A DNA stretch of 64,000 nucleotides from Bradyrhizobium sp. B124. GTDB taxonomy: Bacteria > Pseudomonadota > Alphaproteobacteria > Rhizobiales > Xanthobacteraceae. This document shows, piece by piece, positions 45,478 through 55,188 of this stretch; positions within the stretch are counted from its first letter, which is position 1; the number at the start of each line of letters is the position of its first letter. The stretch is from assembly GCF_038967635.1 (NCBI RefSeq), contig NZ_CP152413.1, positions 7,630,001 to 7,694,000 on the forward strand, read 5' to 3'. A model generated the notes under the pieces. That model searched no databases. It worked only from the letters and a program-made list of their open reading frames with translations, and was not told the DNA's origin. The translations under genes and the position numbers were made by a program.

Positions 45478-46857
45478 TTGATCAGCGTCTTTGACATCTT
45501 CAAGATCGGAATCGGTCCATCGTCGTCCCACACGGTCGGTCCGATGAGGGCTGCGCACGACTTCGTGCAGTCGCTCTCGCGCAGCCCATGCCTCGGCAGC
45601 GTTCGAAGATTGCAGGTCCGTCTCCTCGGGTCTCTAGCCTGGACCGGGAGAGGGCATGGAACGGACAAGGCCGTCGTGCTGGGACTGCTGGGTCAGCTGC
45701 CGAGTTCGGTCGATCCCGCACAGATCGATCGCATGCTTGCCGAAGTACGCAACAGCAAGTCGATCCCGATTTGCGAGGGGCACCGGGCGTCGTTCGATCC
45801 GGATCTCGATATCGTCTTTGACGTCGCTCTCGAGGCCAAACATCACCCCAACACCCTGCTGTTCTGCGCGCTCGACAGCGATGGCGAACAGGTCGTTGGG
45901 GAGGCCTGGTGTTCGATCGGCGGTGGGTTTGTCTGCAGGGAAGACGAGATCGCGCAAGCCTCGTCATCTCAGCCATCCGGACCCACCGCGCCATTCGACT
46001 TCAGAAGTGGCGAGGAACTGCTCAGATTCGGCCGCGAACGCGAGCTCAGCATTGCCGAGACGGTGATGGCGAACGAATGCCTTATTCGCTCCCGAGAGGA
46101 GATCGAGGATTATCTCGATCTGATCACCGCCGCGATGATGGGCTGTATCGACCGGGGATTGAGCATGGAAGGAGAGCTTCCAGGCGGGCTGAAGGTCAAG
46201 CGCCGGGCGAAATCGATCTTCGATCAGCTTGAGGCGTCAGCCAGATCGAACATGCGCAGTCCGCATGAAGTCATGGATTGGGTCAGCCTGTACGCGATCG
46301 CCGTCAACGAAGAGAACGCGGCCGGCGGACGCGTCGTCACTGCTCCGACCAACGGCGCGGCGGGAGTGGTACCTGCGACGCTCCGCTACTATCGCGACCA
46401 CTGCCCGGGAAGTTCGGCGGACGGCATGCGGACGTTTCTGCTCACCGCGGCTGCGATTGGTGCTCTCTTCAAGATGAACGCCTCGATTTCGGGCGCGGAG
46501 GTCGGTTGCCAGGGGGAGGTCGGTGTTGCGTGTTCGATGGCCGCGGCTGGTCTCGCCGCGGTGCTCGGAGGAGACAACGCGCAAATCGAAAATGCGGCCG
46601 AGATCGGTATGGAACACCATCTAGGCATGACCTGCGATCCGGTGGGGGGATTGGTTCAGGTCCCCTGCATCGAACGCAATGCCTTCGGAGCGGTCAGTGC
46701 AGTCAACGCCGCATCCTTGGCTCTGAGAGGAGACGGAAAGCATATCGTGTCGCTCGACGTCGTGATCCGGACCATGCGCGATACAGGGCGCGATATGCAG
46801 TCAAAATACAAAGAGACGTCATTGGGCGGATTGGCGGTCAATCTTCCCGAGTGCTGA
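45478..46857 (+). CDS. sdaA: L-serine ammonia-lyase (single-chain, iron-sulfur type)
   Basis: A 459-residue serine dehydratase converting L-serine to pyruvate and ammonia. The beta domain opens with [21 protein letters not shown], and the alpha domain has [38 protein letters not shown] and [19 protein letters not shown], holding the Cys ligands of the [4Fe-4S] cluster. The only start consistent with the conserved N-terminus is TTG at 45478, since an in-frame stop lies twelve bases upstream; GAGGGG precedes it. It is directly upstream of glyA, so serine made from glycine and a C1 unit can pass to pyruvate. Confidence 0.95.
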   Translation: MISVFDIFKIGIGPSSSHTVGPMRAAHDFVQSLSRSPCLGSVRRLQVRLLGSLAWTGRGHGTDKAVVLGLLGQLPSSVDPAQIDRMLAEVRNSKSIPICEGHRASFDPDLDIVFDVALEAKHHPNTLLFCALDSDGEQVVGEAWCSIGGGFVCREDEIAQASSSQPSGPTAPFDFRSGEELLRFGRERELSIAETVMANECLIRSREEIEDYLDLITAAMMGCIDRGLSMEGELPGGLKVKRRAKSIFDQLEASARSNMRSPHEVMDWVSLYAIAVNEENAAGGRVVTAPTNGAAGVVPATLRYYRDHCPGSSADGMRTFLLTAAAIGALFKMNASISGAEVGCQGEVGVACSMAAAGLAAVLGGDNAQIENAAEIGMEHHLGMTCDPVGGLVQVPCIERNAFGAVSAVNAASLALRGDGKHIVSLDVVIRTMRDTGRDMQSKYKETSLGGLAVNLPEC

Positions 46858-46870
46858 AGGAAAGCCATTC

Positions 46871-48169
46871 ATGAATGCGATTGTTAACCGGAAGTTCTTT
46901 TCAAGTCCTCTCAGCGATACCGATCCTGAGGTTGCGTCGATCGTGCGCGGCGAGCTTGCCCGGCAGCAGCACGAAATTGAGCTGATCGCCTCTGAAAACA
47001 TCGTCTCCCGCGCGGTGCTCGAAGCCCAGGGATCGGTGCTGACCAATAAGTACGCCGAAGGATATCCCGGGAAGCGATACTATGCCGGTTGCGCGCGCGT
47101 CGATGAAGCAGAGCAACTGGCGATCGATCGAGCAAAGAAACTGTTCGGCTGTGCTCACGCCAACGTGCAGCCCAACTCCGGCTCTCAGGCCAATCAGGGG
47201 GTCTTCTTCGCATTCATGAAGCCAGGCGACACATTCATGGGTCTGAATTTGGCCGCCGGCGGTCATCTGACGCACGGCTCCCCGGTCAACATGTCGGGAA
47301 AGTGGTTCAACGTCGTGCCATATTCCGTGAAAAGAGACGATCAAACAATCGACATGGACGAGGTCGAGGCCTTGGCCAACCAGCATCGTCCGAAGCTCAT
47401 CGTTGCGGGCGGATCAGCCTATTCCAGGTTCTGGGATTTCGAACGGTTTCGCTCCATCGCTGACAGCGTCGGCGCTTATTTGATGGTGGATATGGCGCAT
47501 TTTGCTGGATTGGTTGCAGGCGGTGTCCATCCTTCACCATTCCCGCACGCGCACGTGGTGACCACGACCACGCACAAGACTCTCCGGGGACCGCGCGGAG
47601 GCATGATCCTGACCAATGACGACGAGCTTGCCAAGAAGATCAACTCATCGATCTTCCCCGGGATCCAGGGTGGTCCCCTGATGCATGTCATCGTCGCAAA
47701 AGCGGTGGCGTTCGGGGAAGCGCTTCGACCGGAATTTAAGGAATATTCCCAATCGGTGGTCAGCAATGCGAAGACACTGGCCGAAACGCTTGCTTCCAGA
47801 GGGTTTGCGATCGTCTCCGGCCGAACCGACAATCATCTCTTGCTCGTCGACCTCCGCACCAAACGTCTAACCGGCAAAGCAGCTGAAGCAGCTCTCGTCG
47901 GCGCAAACATCATCTGCAACAAGAACGGCGTTCCCTTTGACACCGAGAAACCGTTCATTACGTCCGGAATCCGCTTGGGATCCCAGGCAGCGACAACCCG
48001 CGGCTTCGGACGGTTCGAATTCGAGGCGATCGGGGAAATGATTGCGGATCTGTTGGAGGCCTTCACGAAAGGAGATGAGCTCGCGTTTGAGAAGGCTCAA
48101 TCCAGCGTCAAGCAACGGGTGCGCTCGCTGACCGCAGCATTTCCCATCTACGACAACGGACACCTCTAG
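46871..48169 (+). CDS. glyA: Serine hydroxymethyltransferase
   Basis: A 432-residue PLP enzyme interconverting glycine plus methylene-tetrahydrofolate with serine. Visible motifs are [35 protein letters not shown], and [14 protein letters not shown] with the PLP lysine at K236. It follows sdaA by 13 bases. A linked glyA-serine dehydratase pair is also found in glycine-betaine and sarcosine catabolic regions of Pseudomonas, in line with the Rieske demethylase genes nearby. Probably an additional copy to the housekeeping glyA, which this window cannot confirm. Confidence 0.97.
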   Translation: MNAIVNRKFFSSPLSDTDPEVASIVRGELARQQHEIELIASENIVSRAVLEAQGSVLTNKYAEGYPGKRYYAGCARVDEAEQLAIDRAKKLFGCAHANVQPNSGSQANQGVFFAFMKPGDTFMGLNLAAGGHLTHGSPVNMSGKWFNVVPYSVKRDDQTIDMDEVEALANQHRPKLIVAGGSAYSRFWDFERFRSIADSVGAYLMVDMAHFAGLVAGGVHPSPFPHAHVVTTTTHKTLRGPRGGMILTNDDELAKKINSSIFPGIQGGPLMHVIVAKAVAFGEALRPEFKEYSQSVVSNAKTLAETLASRGFAIVSGRTDNHLLLVDLRTKRLTGKAAEAALVGANIICNKNGVPFDTEKPFITSGIRLGSQAATTRGFGRFEFEAIGEMIADLLEAFTKGDELAFEKAQSSVKQRVRSLTAAFPIYDNGHL

Positions 48170-48853
48170 CTGGCGGGTCGCGCTTCAGACCCTGGCGGTC
48201 TTATCGAACGATTGTGTGGGCGATCGACGGCGCCGGTATCAGCGGCGCCGCGACTCTCGCTCCGGTCAGTTCGGGGGGAAGGCGCTCCGCCATATATTTG
48301 GAGATCCTGATCGACCTTCCGGCGGAGGGCGTCGCGCGCGCTCTTACTTTTCGGTCCACATATCCGGCGCTTCCTTCAATGACTGCCTGAGCATCGCCTT
48401 GCGGAAAGCCAACCCGGCCGTATTCTTCTCACCCGAGACTAGGCCCCGCGCAATCGCGCAAGCACAATCGGAATAAAGGTGCACGGCGTGCCCTGGGTCC
48501 GCGATCGGCTTGTAACGGGCGGCCACATCGCCCTTTTGCCGATCTCCACGCAGGCCTGTTAAAGCTCGACAGCGATCCGCTTGTGTTCGTACCGAGGACC
48601 GGGCTCGCGAACGTCTCGCGCGGCTTGCCAAACTGCTCGGTGCCCAGCGATGCAGCGTGCTACCGAGCGGCAAAACCTAAGGCCGGATGTCCGCCTCTTC
48701 CGGTGAGGTGGCTCGCCCTACGCGTTCGAGGATTACTCGGGCGTACCGAACCGATCCTCATCAGAGGACGAACCGTGGCAGATGATAGGGAAGCATTTGT
48801 CGCAATTCCTCGCGGTTTCTGCCGTTACGGTGACGCGCCCGCTCGGCACCCTA
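48170..48853. other. Intergenic region between glyA and the toxin gene
   Basis: About 680 bases. Frames on both strands (for example 48344-48673, minus) are short, Arg-rich and unconvincing. No repeat or RNA gene was recognised. Confidence 0.5.
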
Positions 48854-49276
48854 TCAGCTGGCCACGGTCCAAGGATCGATCATCGTCAGACCGGCGGCAT
48901 TGAAGGCACTCGTGTCGCGCGATGCCACGGCAAACCCGTGCGCCGCGGCGATCGCGGCGATATAGCCATCGGGCGTGGGGAAAGCTCTTCCGGCCGCGCG
49001 CGCCTTGACGGCGAGATCAGCATAGCGCCGCGCCGCGGCGGTATCGAAGGGCAGAATGCGGGCCGCGAACAGGTCCAGCACGCCGTCGAGCGTAGCTGCC
49101 AGCCTGTCCTTGCGCTTGCCGCGCGGCAGCGCGCCGATGCCGAACAACAGTTCGGCGATGGTGACGCTGGAGAGAAACAGCGTCTCGGCCGCCTGGGCGT
49201 CGAGCCAGTCACGGAGCGATGGATGCGGTTCGGGCTTCATCGCCTCGGAGACCACATTGGTATCGAGTAGGATCAT
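48854..49276 (-). CDS. PIN-domain toxin (FitB/VapC-like)
   Basis: A 140-residue PIN-domain RNase. The acidic metal-binding residues are D5 (MILLDTN), E42 (TIAELLFG), D103 (PTPDGYIAA) and D121 (SRDTSAF), in the VapC/FitB order. It would cleave RNA when not held by its antitoxin. It overlaps the antitoxin gene by four bases and is translated after it. Confidence 0.95.
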   Translation of the reverse strand: MILLDTNVVSEAMKPEPHPSLRDWLDAQAAETLFLSSVTIAELLFGIGALPRGKRKDRLAATLDGVLDLFAARILPFDTAAARRYADLAVKARAAGRAFPTPDGYIAAIAAAHGFAVASRDTSAFNAAGLTMIDPWTVAS

Positions 49277-49527
49277 TCGAAGCGCATCGGCTCAGCGGCG
49301 CGCTCGTCGCGGCCATGTTCAAGTGCCTCGACATCGGCATTGGTGAGGCCGATCTTCCGGCTCATCTCCGAAAGGGCGGTGCCGAGCTGTAGCCGGCCCT
49401 CGGGACGCACGGCGGCCTCCAGAATGGCGCGCATTTCCGCTTCCGCGCTGCGATTGTGCTGCGCCGCGCGGACTTTCAGGGCGCGATGCGCCTCCTCGGA
49501 AAGGTTGCGGATGGTGACAGCGGCCAT
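49273..49527 (-). CDS. FitA-like ribbon-helix-helix antitoxin
   Basis: An 84-residue protein with an N-terminal ribbon-helix-helix DNA-binding domain (AAVTIRNLSEEAHRALKVRAAQHNRS, EAEMRAIL) and a C-terminal part that wraps the toxin. It is the FitA type, normally repressing its own operon. The toxin gene overlaps its stop. An AT-rich inverted repeat lies 30 bases upstream. Confidence 0.92.
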   Translation of the reverse strand: MAAVTIRNLSEEAHRALKVRAAQHNRSAEAEMRAILEAAVRPEGRLQLGTALSEMSRKIGLTNADVEALEHGRDERAAEPMRFE

Positions 49528-49556
49528 GATGGCGTCCTCCGGAGACTGACTGCAAT

Positions 49557-49575
49557 GATATCAAATTAAAATATC
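49557..49575 (-). promoter_or_regulatory. Candidate autoregulatory operator of the FitAB-like pair
   Basis: GATAT and ATATC face each other around a nine-base AT-rich spacer, just upstream of the antitoxin start, in an otherwise GC-rich area. Position and symmetry fit binding by the ribbon-helix-helix antitoxin and a promoter at the same place. Confidence 0.5.
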
Positions 49576-49887
49576 TGATAGCAACCGTCAAGAGTGATTG
49601 CGGCGCTCACGCGCCGCCGAACTTCCGGACCAGATGCAGCACAGAGCATTCGAGCGAAGCCATCGAAGATCATCGCTCCGCAGGATTGAGCGAGCGACGG
49701 ACTGCGCTGCGCTCGGATCAGCGGCGCCACCCCTGTCTGTCCGCCAAGGGGCCGGGGGAGTGCGAACGCGCAGAACCACTGTCGCAGCGACCGGAAGCTG
49801 AGCGTCTGACGAGCAATTCAGACAATTGAATCATGGACATGGCGAGGGCGCATGCCTATTTAGGCGTGAGCAATCGGCGGGTGCACT
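49576..49887. other. Intergenic region upstream of the XRE-cupin regulator
   Basis: About 310 bases between the divergent antitoxin and regulator genes. No supported gene; it should contain the promoter of the regulator. Confidence 0.5.
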
Positions 49888-50511
49888 TTGTCTGAAGATG
49901 ATTTTACAACCGGGTCCGGCGCGCCGGCCGCTTCGGAACGAAGACTGGAGCGCGCTCTGGGGCGCCAGATCAAGCAGATCCGCAGGTCTCAGGATCTGTC
50001 CGTTGCCGACCTTGCGAAGACGGCCGGCATTTCGGTTGGCATGCTCTCGAAAATCGAAAACGGTCAAATCTCGCCGTCGCTGGCGACGATTGCCTCTCTT
50101 GCCGGCGCAGTCAACGTGCCGATCAGTTCGTTGTTCGCCGCGTCCGAAGAGAGGGGGGACTGTTCGTACGTGGCCGCGAGAAAAGGCCTCATCATCGAAC
50201 GACGCGGCAGCAAGTCGGGGCATGTCTACGAACTGCTCGGACATGCGTTGCGCGGCGACATCGTCATGGAGCCATACTTCATCACGCTGCGAGAAGGCGC
50301 GCAGACGTTCACCGGGTTCCAGCACGCAGGTATTGAGTTCATCTACATGCTGAGCGGTAAGGTCGGATACAGGCACGGAGATCAGGTTTACGAACTCAGC
50401 CCTGGCGACTCCCTGATGTTCGACTCCCGGACTGCTCACGGACCCGACCAACTCATTGAAGTTCCTATGACATATCTGTCGATCATCGTGTATACGCGGG
50501 AATCGGGTTAG
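49888..50511 (+). CDS. XRE-family regulator with C-terminal cupin domain, glx/gmaS-associated
   Basis: A 207-residue regulator, paralogous to the one at 15184. The HTH reads IKQIRRSQDLSVADLAKTAGISVGMLSKIENGQISPSL, and the cupin HAGIEFIYMLSGKVGYRHGD with SPGDSLMFDSRTAHGPDQL. The start is TTG, without a strong ribosome site, so the exact start is uncertain. It stands 83 bases before the second glxB gene on the same strand, and a pair of direct repeats over that gene's promoter is the likely binding site. Confidence 0.85.
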   Translation: MSEDDFTTGSGAPAASERRLERALGRQIKQIRRSQDLSVADLAKTAGISVGMLSKIENGQISPSLATIASLAGAVNVPISSLFAASEERGDCSYVAARKGLIIERRGSKSGHVYELLGHALRGDIVMEPYFITLREGAQTFTGFQHAGIEFIYMLSGKVGYRHGDQVYELSPGDSLMFDSRTAHGPDQLIEVPMTYLSIIVYTRESG

Positions 50512-50516
50512 TTTCC

Positions 50517-50564
50517 TGACACGAAAGTTTTTTTCTTGACAGAAAAGTGACCCGGCCCTATCAC
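50517..50564 (+). promoter_or_regulatory. Promoter of the second glx-gmaS operon with paired operator half-sites
   Basis: TTGACA (50536-50541) and TATCAC (50559-50564), 17 bases apart, form a good sigma70-type promoter 30 bases before the glxB start. Direct repeats TGACACGAAAGT (50517-50528) and TGACAGAAAAGT (50537-50548), ten of twelve identical and offset by 20 bases, cover the -35 box and the turn above it. Binding of the adjacent cupin regulator there would repress or tune the operon (inference). Confidence 0.6.
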
Positions 50565-50594
50565 TTCGTTGGATTGACCAGCGAGGTGGTAATC

Positions 50595-51491
50595 ATGTGC
50601 GGCATCGTCGGCTTGTTCTTAAAGGATAAGAAGCTCGAGCCGGATCTCGGAGCGCTATTGTCTGGAATGCTTGGGACCATGTGCGTCCGCGGGCCCGACA
50701 GCGCCGGATTTGCCGTCTACTCCACCGGCCCGCAGACCGGCATCAAGATCACCTTCAGCCACGTCAATCCGCAGAGCGCTCAATCCGCCATCAAGGACAT
50801 CGAGGCGCATCTCGAATATGACCTGCGGCCGGTCCGCCGCTTCAATCACACCACCATCACGGTACGGACATCAGACGAGGGCTTCGCGCGCTCCACCCTG
50901 AGGAGCGCGGCCGGCCTGAGTGTCGTCAGCGCCGGCCGCAGGATGGAGGTGTTCAAGGACGTCGGCTGGCCTTCGGACGTTGCGAACTCCTTTGGTCTTC
51001 CCCGTATGACCGGCTCGCACGGCATCGGTCACACCCGCATGGCGACCGAGTCTGCGGTCACCACCCGAGGGGCTCACCCGTTCTCGACCGGGGTCGACGA
51101 ATGTCTCGTGCACAACGGCTCACTGTCGAACCACGCGGGCCTTCGTCGCAGGCTTGAGCATGAAGGGCTGAAATTCGAAACGGATAATGATTCCGAGGTT
51201 GCCGCGGGTTACCTGACTTGGCGGATGAGCAAGGGAGAAACGTTGGGCCAAGCATTGAAGGCGGGTCTGTCAGATCTCGACGGCTTCTACACGTTTGTCG
51301 TCGGAACCGAATCCGGCTTCGGTGTCATCCGCGATCCAATTGCTTGCAAGCCGGCGATCCTGGCCGAGACCGACCAATACGTGGCTTTCGGATCGGAGTA
51401 TCGCGCCTTGGCGGCGTTGCCCGGCATTGCGAACGCGAAGTTGTGGGAGCCCGAGCCCGCCACAGTTTACTTCTGGGAGCATGCGGCGTGA
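50595..51491 (+). CDS. glxB: Class II glutamine amidotransferase-like protein (GlxB/MgsA), second copy
   Basis: A 298-residue Ntn-type glutaminase domain protein. Translation must start at MCGIVGLF so that Cys2 becomes the N-terminal nucleophile; an earlier in-frame start at 50547 would block this. Other family marks are VRGPDSAGFAVYS, HGIGHTRMATES and VHNGSLSNH. In N-methylglutamate synthase the equivalent MgsA delivers ammonia or methylamine from gamma-glutamylmethylamide; in rhizobia it is GlxB. It begins an operon with glxC, glxD and gmaS/glnT; glxC overlaps its stop. Confidence 0.94.
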   Translation: MCGIVGLFLKDKKLEPDLGALLSGMLGTMCVRGPDSAGFAVYSTGPQTGIKITFSHVNPQSAQSAIKDIEAHLEYDLRPVRRFNHTTITVRTSDEGFARSTLRSAAGLSVVSAGRRMEVFKDVGWPSDVANSFGLPRMTGSHGIGHTRMATESAVTTRGAHPFSTGVDECLVHNGSLSNHAGLRRRLEHEGLKFETDNDSEVAAGYLTWRMSKGETLGQALKAGLSDLDGFYTFVVGTESGFGVIRDPIACKPAILAETDQYVAFGSEYRALAALPGIANAKLWEPEPATVYFWEHAA

Positions 51492-52195
51492 ACCTGATGG
51501 TCAGCGACAACGTCTTCGATTTGGAGCGCATCAAGCTCCGTGATCTTAATTCGGCCCTGCATGGAGCATCTGAAGCAGATGCCGCCAAGCGCTGGGTCGT
51601 CAAGAATCCGAATGGAGCGCACGCGGTCGCCGCCGGGATCCGCGTTCCTATGACGGTCCAGATTGACGGCCATGTCGGCTACTATTGTGCCGGCATGAAT
51701 CAGCAGGCGACCGTAATCGTCAACGGCAACGCCGGCGTCGGTGTCGCCGAGAACATGATGTCCGGAATGGTCCACGTCCATGGCGATGCAAGCCAAGCCG
51801 CGGGCGCCACCGGGCGGGGCGGTAAGCTCATCATCGATGGCAATGCTGCGGCGCGATGTGGCATTTCCATGAAGGGGATCGATATCCTCGTCAAGGGCAG
51901 CATCGGCCACATGAGCGCCTTCATGGGGCAGGCGGGAGACCTGATCGTCCTCGGTAACGCGGGAGAATATCTCGGAGATTCCCTGTATGAGGCGCGCCTG
52001 TTCGTCCAGGGATCGGTCGCCAGCCTCGGAGCGGATTGCATCGAGAAGCCGATGCAGGACGAGCACAAGTCGGCGCTGCACGAGAAGCTGAAGCAATTGG
52101 GCGTTGCCGGTGAGGTCGATGTTTCGAGCTTCAAGCGGTACGGCTCCGCGCGCCGGCTGTACAATTTCCACGTCGACAATGCCGGCGCGTATTGA
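51488..52195 (+). CDS. glxC: Glutamate synthase GXGXG-domain protein (GlxC/MgsB), second copy
   Basis: A 235-residue beta-helix protein like the first copy (GHVGYYCAGMN, GNAGVGVAENMMSG, GNAAARCGISMKG, C-terminal NFHVDNAGAY). The GTG at 51488 overlaps the glxB stop (GTGA); the ATG at 51497 is an alternative. It lacks the longer N-terminal tail of copy 1. Its role is the scaffold subunit between glutaminase and FMN synthase parts. Confidence 0.93.
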   Translation: MNLMVSDNVFDLERIKLRDLNSALHGASEADAAKRWVVKNPNGAHAVAAGIRVPMTVQIDGHVGYYCAGMNQQATVIVNGNAGVGVAENMMSGMVHVHGDASQAAGATGRGGKLIIDGNAAARCGISMKGIDILVKGSIGHMSAFMGQAGDLIVLGNAGEYLGDSLYEARLFVQGSVASLGADCIEKPMQDEHKSALHEKLKQLGVAGEVDVSSFKRYGSARRLYNFHVDNAGAY

Positions 52196-52206
52196 GGGGC
52201 ACCGAT

Positions 52207-53535
52207 ATGACCATGCATACCAAGGCGGCTCCGCAAACGCTCCCGCGGTTCTCGAGCACTTTCTCCCCTCATGTGCTCGCCGAGATCAGGCGAGCTGCCG
52301 CAACCGGCATCTACGACATTCGCGGCGGGGGCACCAAGCGAGCGCTGCCGCATTTTGACGATCTGCTTTTTCTCGGCGCGTCGATTTCGCGTTATCCCCT
52401 CGAAGGCTACCGGGAGAAGTGCGGGACCGACGTGACGTTGGGCTCGCGCTTCGCCAAGAAGCCCATTACCCTGAAGACGCCGGTGACGATTGCCGGGATG
52501 AGCTTCGGCGCTCTGTCAGGACCGGCCAAGGAGGCGTTGGGTCGAGGTGCCTCCGCGATCGGAACGTCGACCACGACCGGTGACGGAGGAATGACGGCGG
52601 AAGAGCGTGAACATTCGTCGCTCCTTGTGTACCAGTATCTTCCTTCACGTTACGGAATGAATCCCGACGATCTCCGCAAGGCGGATGCGATCGAAGTCGT
52701 CATCGGGCAGGGTGCCAAGCCGGGTGGCGGCGGCATGCTGCTAGGACAGAAAATCTCCGATCGCGTCGCTGCGATGAGAACCCTCCCAAAAGGAATCGAT
52801 CAGCGCTCGGCGTGCCGTCACCCGGATTGGACCGGGCCCGACGATCTGGAGATCAAGATCGAGGAACTGCGCGAGATCACCGATTGGGAAAAGCCGATCT
52901 ATGTGAAAGTCGGGGCATCCCGTCCCTACTATGACACGTCGCTCGCTGTGAAGGCCGGTGCAGACGTCGTGGTTCTCGATGGCATGCAGGGCGGCACGGC
53001 CGCCACCCAGGACGTATTCATCGAGAATGTCGGGCTTCCGATCCTGGGTTCCATTCGGCCGGCCGTGCAGGCGCTGCAGGATCTCGGCTTCCATCGCAAG
53101 GTTCAACTGATCGTCTCGGGTGGCGTCCGCACCGGAGCGGACGTCGCCAAGGCTCTCGCTCTTGGCGCCGATGCTGTCGCAATTGGCACCGCGGCACTGG
53201 TCGCTCTGGGCGACAACGATCCATCGCTCGAGAGCGAATATCAGGCGCTCGGCACCACCGCCGGCGCATATGACGATTGGCATGAAGGCAAGGATCCCGC
53301 CGGCATCACGACCCAGGATCCCGTTTTGACGGCCCGCCTCGACCCGGTGAAGGCGGGACGCCGATTGGCCAACTATCTCTCCGTGCTGACGCTCGAGGCG
53401 CAGACGATCGCGCGGGCCTGTGGCAAGAGCCATTTGCACAACCTCGAACCGGAAGATCTCGTCGCGCTAACCGTTGAGGCGGCGGCGATGGCCCGCGTGC
53501 CCCTTGCAGGGACGAACTGGATACCCGGCCTGTAA
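52207..53535 (+). CDS. glxD: FMN-binding glutamate synthase-like protein (GlxD/MgsC), second copy
   Basis: A 442-residue synthase subunit, same length as the copy at 1241, with identical landmark motifs (TIAGMSFGALSGPAKEALG, GQGAKPGGGGMLLGQKIS, DGMQGGTAATQDVF, SGGVRTGADVAKALALGADAV). The ATG at 52207 follows GAGGGG at good distance; the TTG at 52192 in the previous gene is rejected. It is the catalytic FMN subunit, likely forming N-methylglutamate or glutamate from 2-oxoglutarate. The gmaS/glnT gene follows after 25 bases. Confidence 0.95.
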   Translation: MTMHTKAAPQTLPRFSSTFSPHVLAEIRRAAATGIYDIRGGGTKRALPHFDDLLFLGASISRYPLEGYREKCGTDVTLGSRFAKKPITLKTPVTIAGMSFGALSGPAKEALGRGASAIGTSTTTGDGGMTAEEREHSSLLVYQYLPSRYGMNPDDLRKADAIEVVIGQGAKPGGGGMLLGQKISDRVAAMRTLPKGIDQRSACRHPDWTGPDDLEIKIEELREITDWEKPIYVKVGASRPYYDTSLAVKAGADVVVLDGMQGGTAATQDVFIENVGLPILGSIRPAVQALQDLGFHRKVQLIVSGGVRTGADVAKALALGADAVAIGTAALVALGDNDPSLESEYQALGTTAGAYDDWHEGKDPAGITTQDPVLTARLDPVKAGRRLANYLSVLTLEAQTIARACGKSHLHNLEPEDLVALTVEAAAMARVPLAGTNWIPGL

Positions 53536-53560
53536 CGCAACGGAGTCGAGGGGGAAACAC

Positions 53561-54898
53561 ATGAACAAGATGACATCGCCAGCATCTGGATCGTCGCGGG
53601 CAGCCGATCTGTCGGAAATCGCCAGGGAGCGAGGAATAAAGTATTTCCTCGTCTCCTACGTCGATCTGTTCGGGGGCCTTCGTGCCAAGCTGGTTCCTGC
53701 TCCGGCGATCTCGGGCATGGTGGCCGCCGGCGCCGGCTTCGCCGGATTTGCGACCTGGCTGGACATGTCACCCGCGGACGCCGACATGTTCGCAATTCCG
53801 GATCCCCACAGCTTGATCCAGCTTCCCTGGAATCCGGAGGTGGGCTGGCTTGCATCGGATCTCTATATGGGAGGCGAGCCAGTGGCTCAGGGCCCCCGCA
53901 ATATCCTGAAATCCGTGATCCGCGCGGCGGCGAAGCAGGATTTCCAGGTCAAGACCGGAGTGGAATGCGAATATTTCCTGATCACGCCCTCGGGCGAAAC
54001 CATCAGCGATCTTGCGGATAACGCGTCCAAGCCGTGCTACGACCAATCGGCGTTGATGCGGCAGTTTCCCGTGATCCGCGAAATATGCGACGCGATGCTG
54101 ACCCTGGGGTGGGGCGCATACCAGAACGATCACGAGGACGCCAACGGTCAGTTCGAGATGAACTGGCATTACGATGACGCTCTCGTAACGGCAGATCGCC
54201 ATGTGTTCTTCAAGTACATGGTTCGGACGCTGGCTGAAAAGCACGGCTTGCGCGCAACCTTCATGCCCAAGCCCTTTATCGATCTCACGGGCTCCGGTTG
54301 TCACATGCATGTCTCTCTCTGGAAGGGAGAAGACAACGTATTTGCCGATGGCGGCGACGAGCTTGGTCTGTCGAGTTTGGGCTACGCATTCATCGGTGGG
54401 GTCATCCACAATGCGGATGCGTTGTGCGCCATTACCAATCCGACGGTCAATTCGTACAAGAGGATCAATGCCCCGCGGACCGTCTCCGGCGCCACCTGGG
54501 CACCCAACACCATCACATATGCGGGAAACAACCGCACGCACATGATCCGCGTGCCCGATGCCGGGCGGTTCGAATTTCGTCTGGCGGACGGTGCCGCCAA
54601 TCCATACCTTCTTCCCGCTTGCGTGATGGCGGCCGGACTGGACGGCATCGAGAACAAGCGCAATCCCGGCAAGCGTCTCGACATCAACATGTATACCGAG
54701 GGCGCGTCCGTGAAGGATGCAAAGCGCCTTCCGCTCAATCTTCTCGACGCGTTGCGGGCGCTCGAAGAATCGCAAGTCCTGCGCGATCGGCTCGGCAATT
54801 CCTTCGTCGACGCATTTTTAAAGCTCAAGCACGAAGAATGGTGCAGCTTCACGCGCCACCTGACCAAGTGGGAGCGCGATCACACCTTGGACATCTGA
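53561..54898 (+). CDS. glnT: Type III glutamine synthetase-like enzyme (gamma-glutamylmethylamide synthetase GmaS / GlnT)
   Basis: A 445-residue ATP-dependent glutamate-amine ligase. Motifs: SYVDLFGGLRAKLVP near the N-terminus, ECEYFLI, the ANGQFEMNW glutamate/metal site, TGSGCHMHVSLW, APNTITYAGNNRTHMIRV and FEFRLADGAANPY. The length equals that of GmaS from methylotrophs (about 444), which makes gamma-glutamylmethylamide from glutamate and methylamine, the substrate for MgsABC. In rhizobia the same group is often named GlnT. The operon link to glxBCD supports the methylamine role. The ATG at 53561 follows GAGGGGGAAA; the frame before it is inside glxD. Confidence 0.93.
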   Translation: MNKMTSPASGSSRAADLSEIARERGIKYFLVSYVDLFGGLRAKLVPAPAISGMVAAGAGFAGFATWLDMSPADADMFAIPDPHSLIQLPWNPEVGWLASDLYMGGEPVAQGPRNILKSVIRAAAKQDFQVKTGVECEYFLITPSGETISDLADNASKPCYDQSALMRQFPVIREICDAMLTLGWGAYQNDHEDANGQFEMNWHYDDALVTADRHVFFKYMVRTLAEKHGLRATFMPKPFIDLTGSGCHMHVSLWKGEDNVFADGGDELGLSSLGYAFIGGVIHNADALCAITNPTVNSYKRINAPRTVSGATWAPNTITYAGNNRTHMIRVPDAGRFEFRLADGAANPYLLPACVMAAGLDGIENKRNPGKRLDINMYTEGASVKDAKRLPLNLLDALRALEESQVLRDRLGNSFVDAFLKLKHEEWCSFTRHLTKWERDHTLDI

Positions 54899-54958
54899 TC
54901 ATCGATTTCCGGTCCCTCCCGGAAAGCGCCTCGGACTATTACTTTGGCGCAAGCTCCG

Positions 54959-54988
54959 CCCGGCATCCTCAAGGTGCCGGGCTTTTTC
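54959..54988 (+). terminator. Intrinsic terminator of the glx-gmaS operon
   Basis: Stem CCCGGCA (54959-54965) pairs with TGCCGGG (54975-54981) around a nine-base loop, followed directly by CTTTTTC. It lies 60 bases after the gmaS/glnT stop and ends the glxBCD-gmaS transcript. Confidence 0.85.
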
Positions 54989-55188
54989 ATTTCGCGGGGG
55001 CGTTCCAGCCACAGAGCAATTCGGAACGTGTTACGAACTCGTCTTGTCGAGGGCCGTCGCTCGACACTGATGTCGCAGGATCCGACCGACGCCTTGAGCT
55101 CGCAGCGGGCATATTGAGTGCCGATCACGTGAAACGCAGACCCTCCATCTCTTCGCCTTGCGCGGAGTAAAAAGCGCACGGCTGGCGG

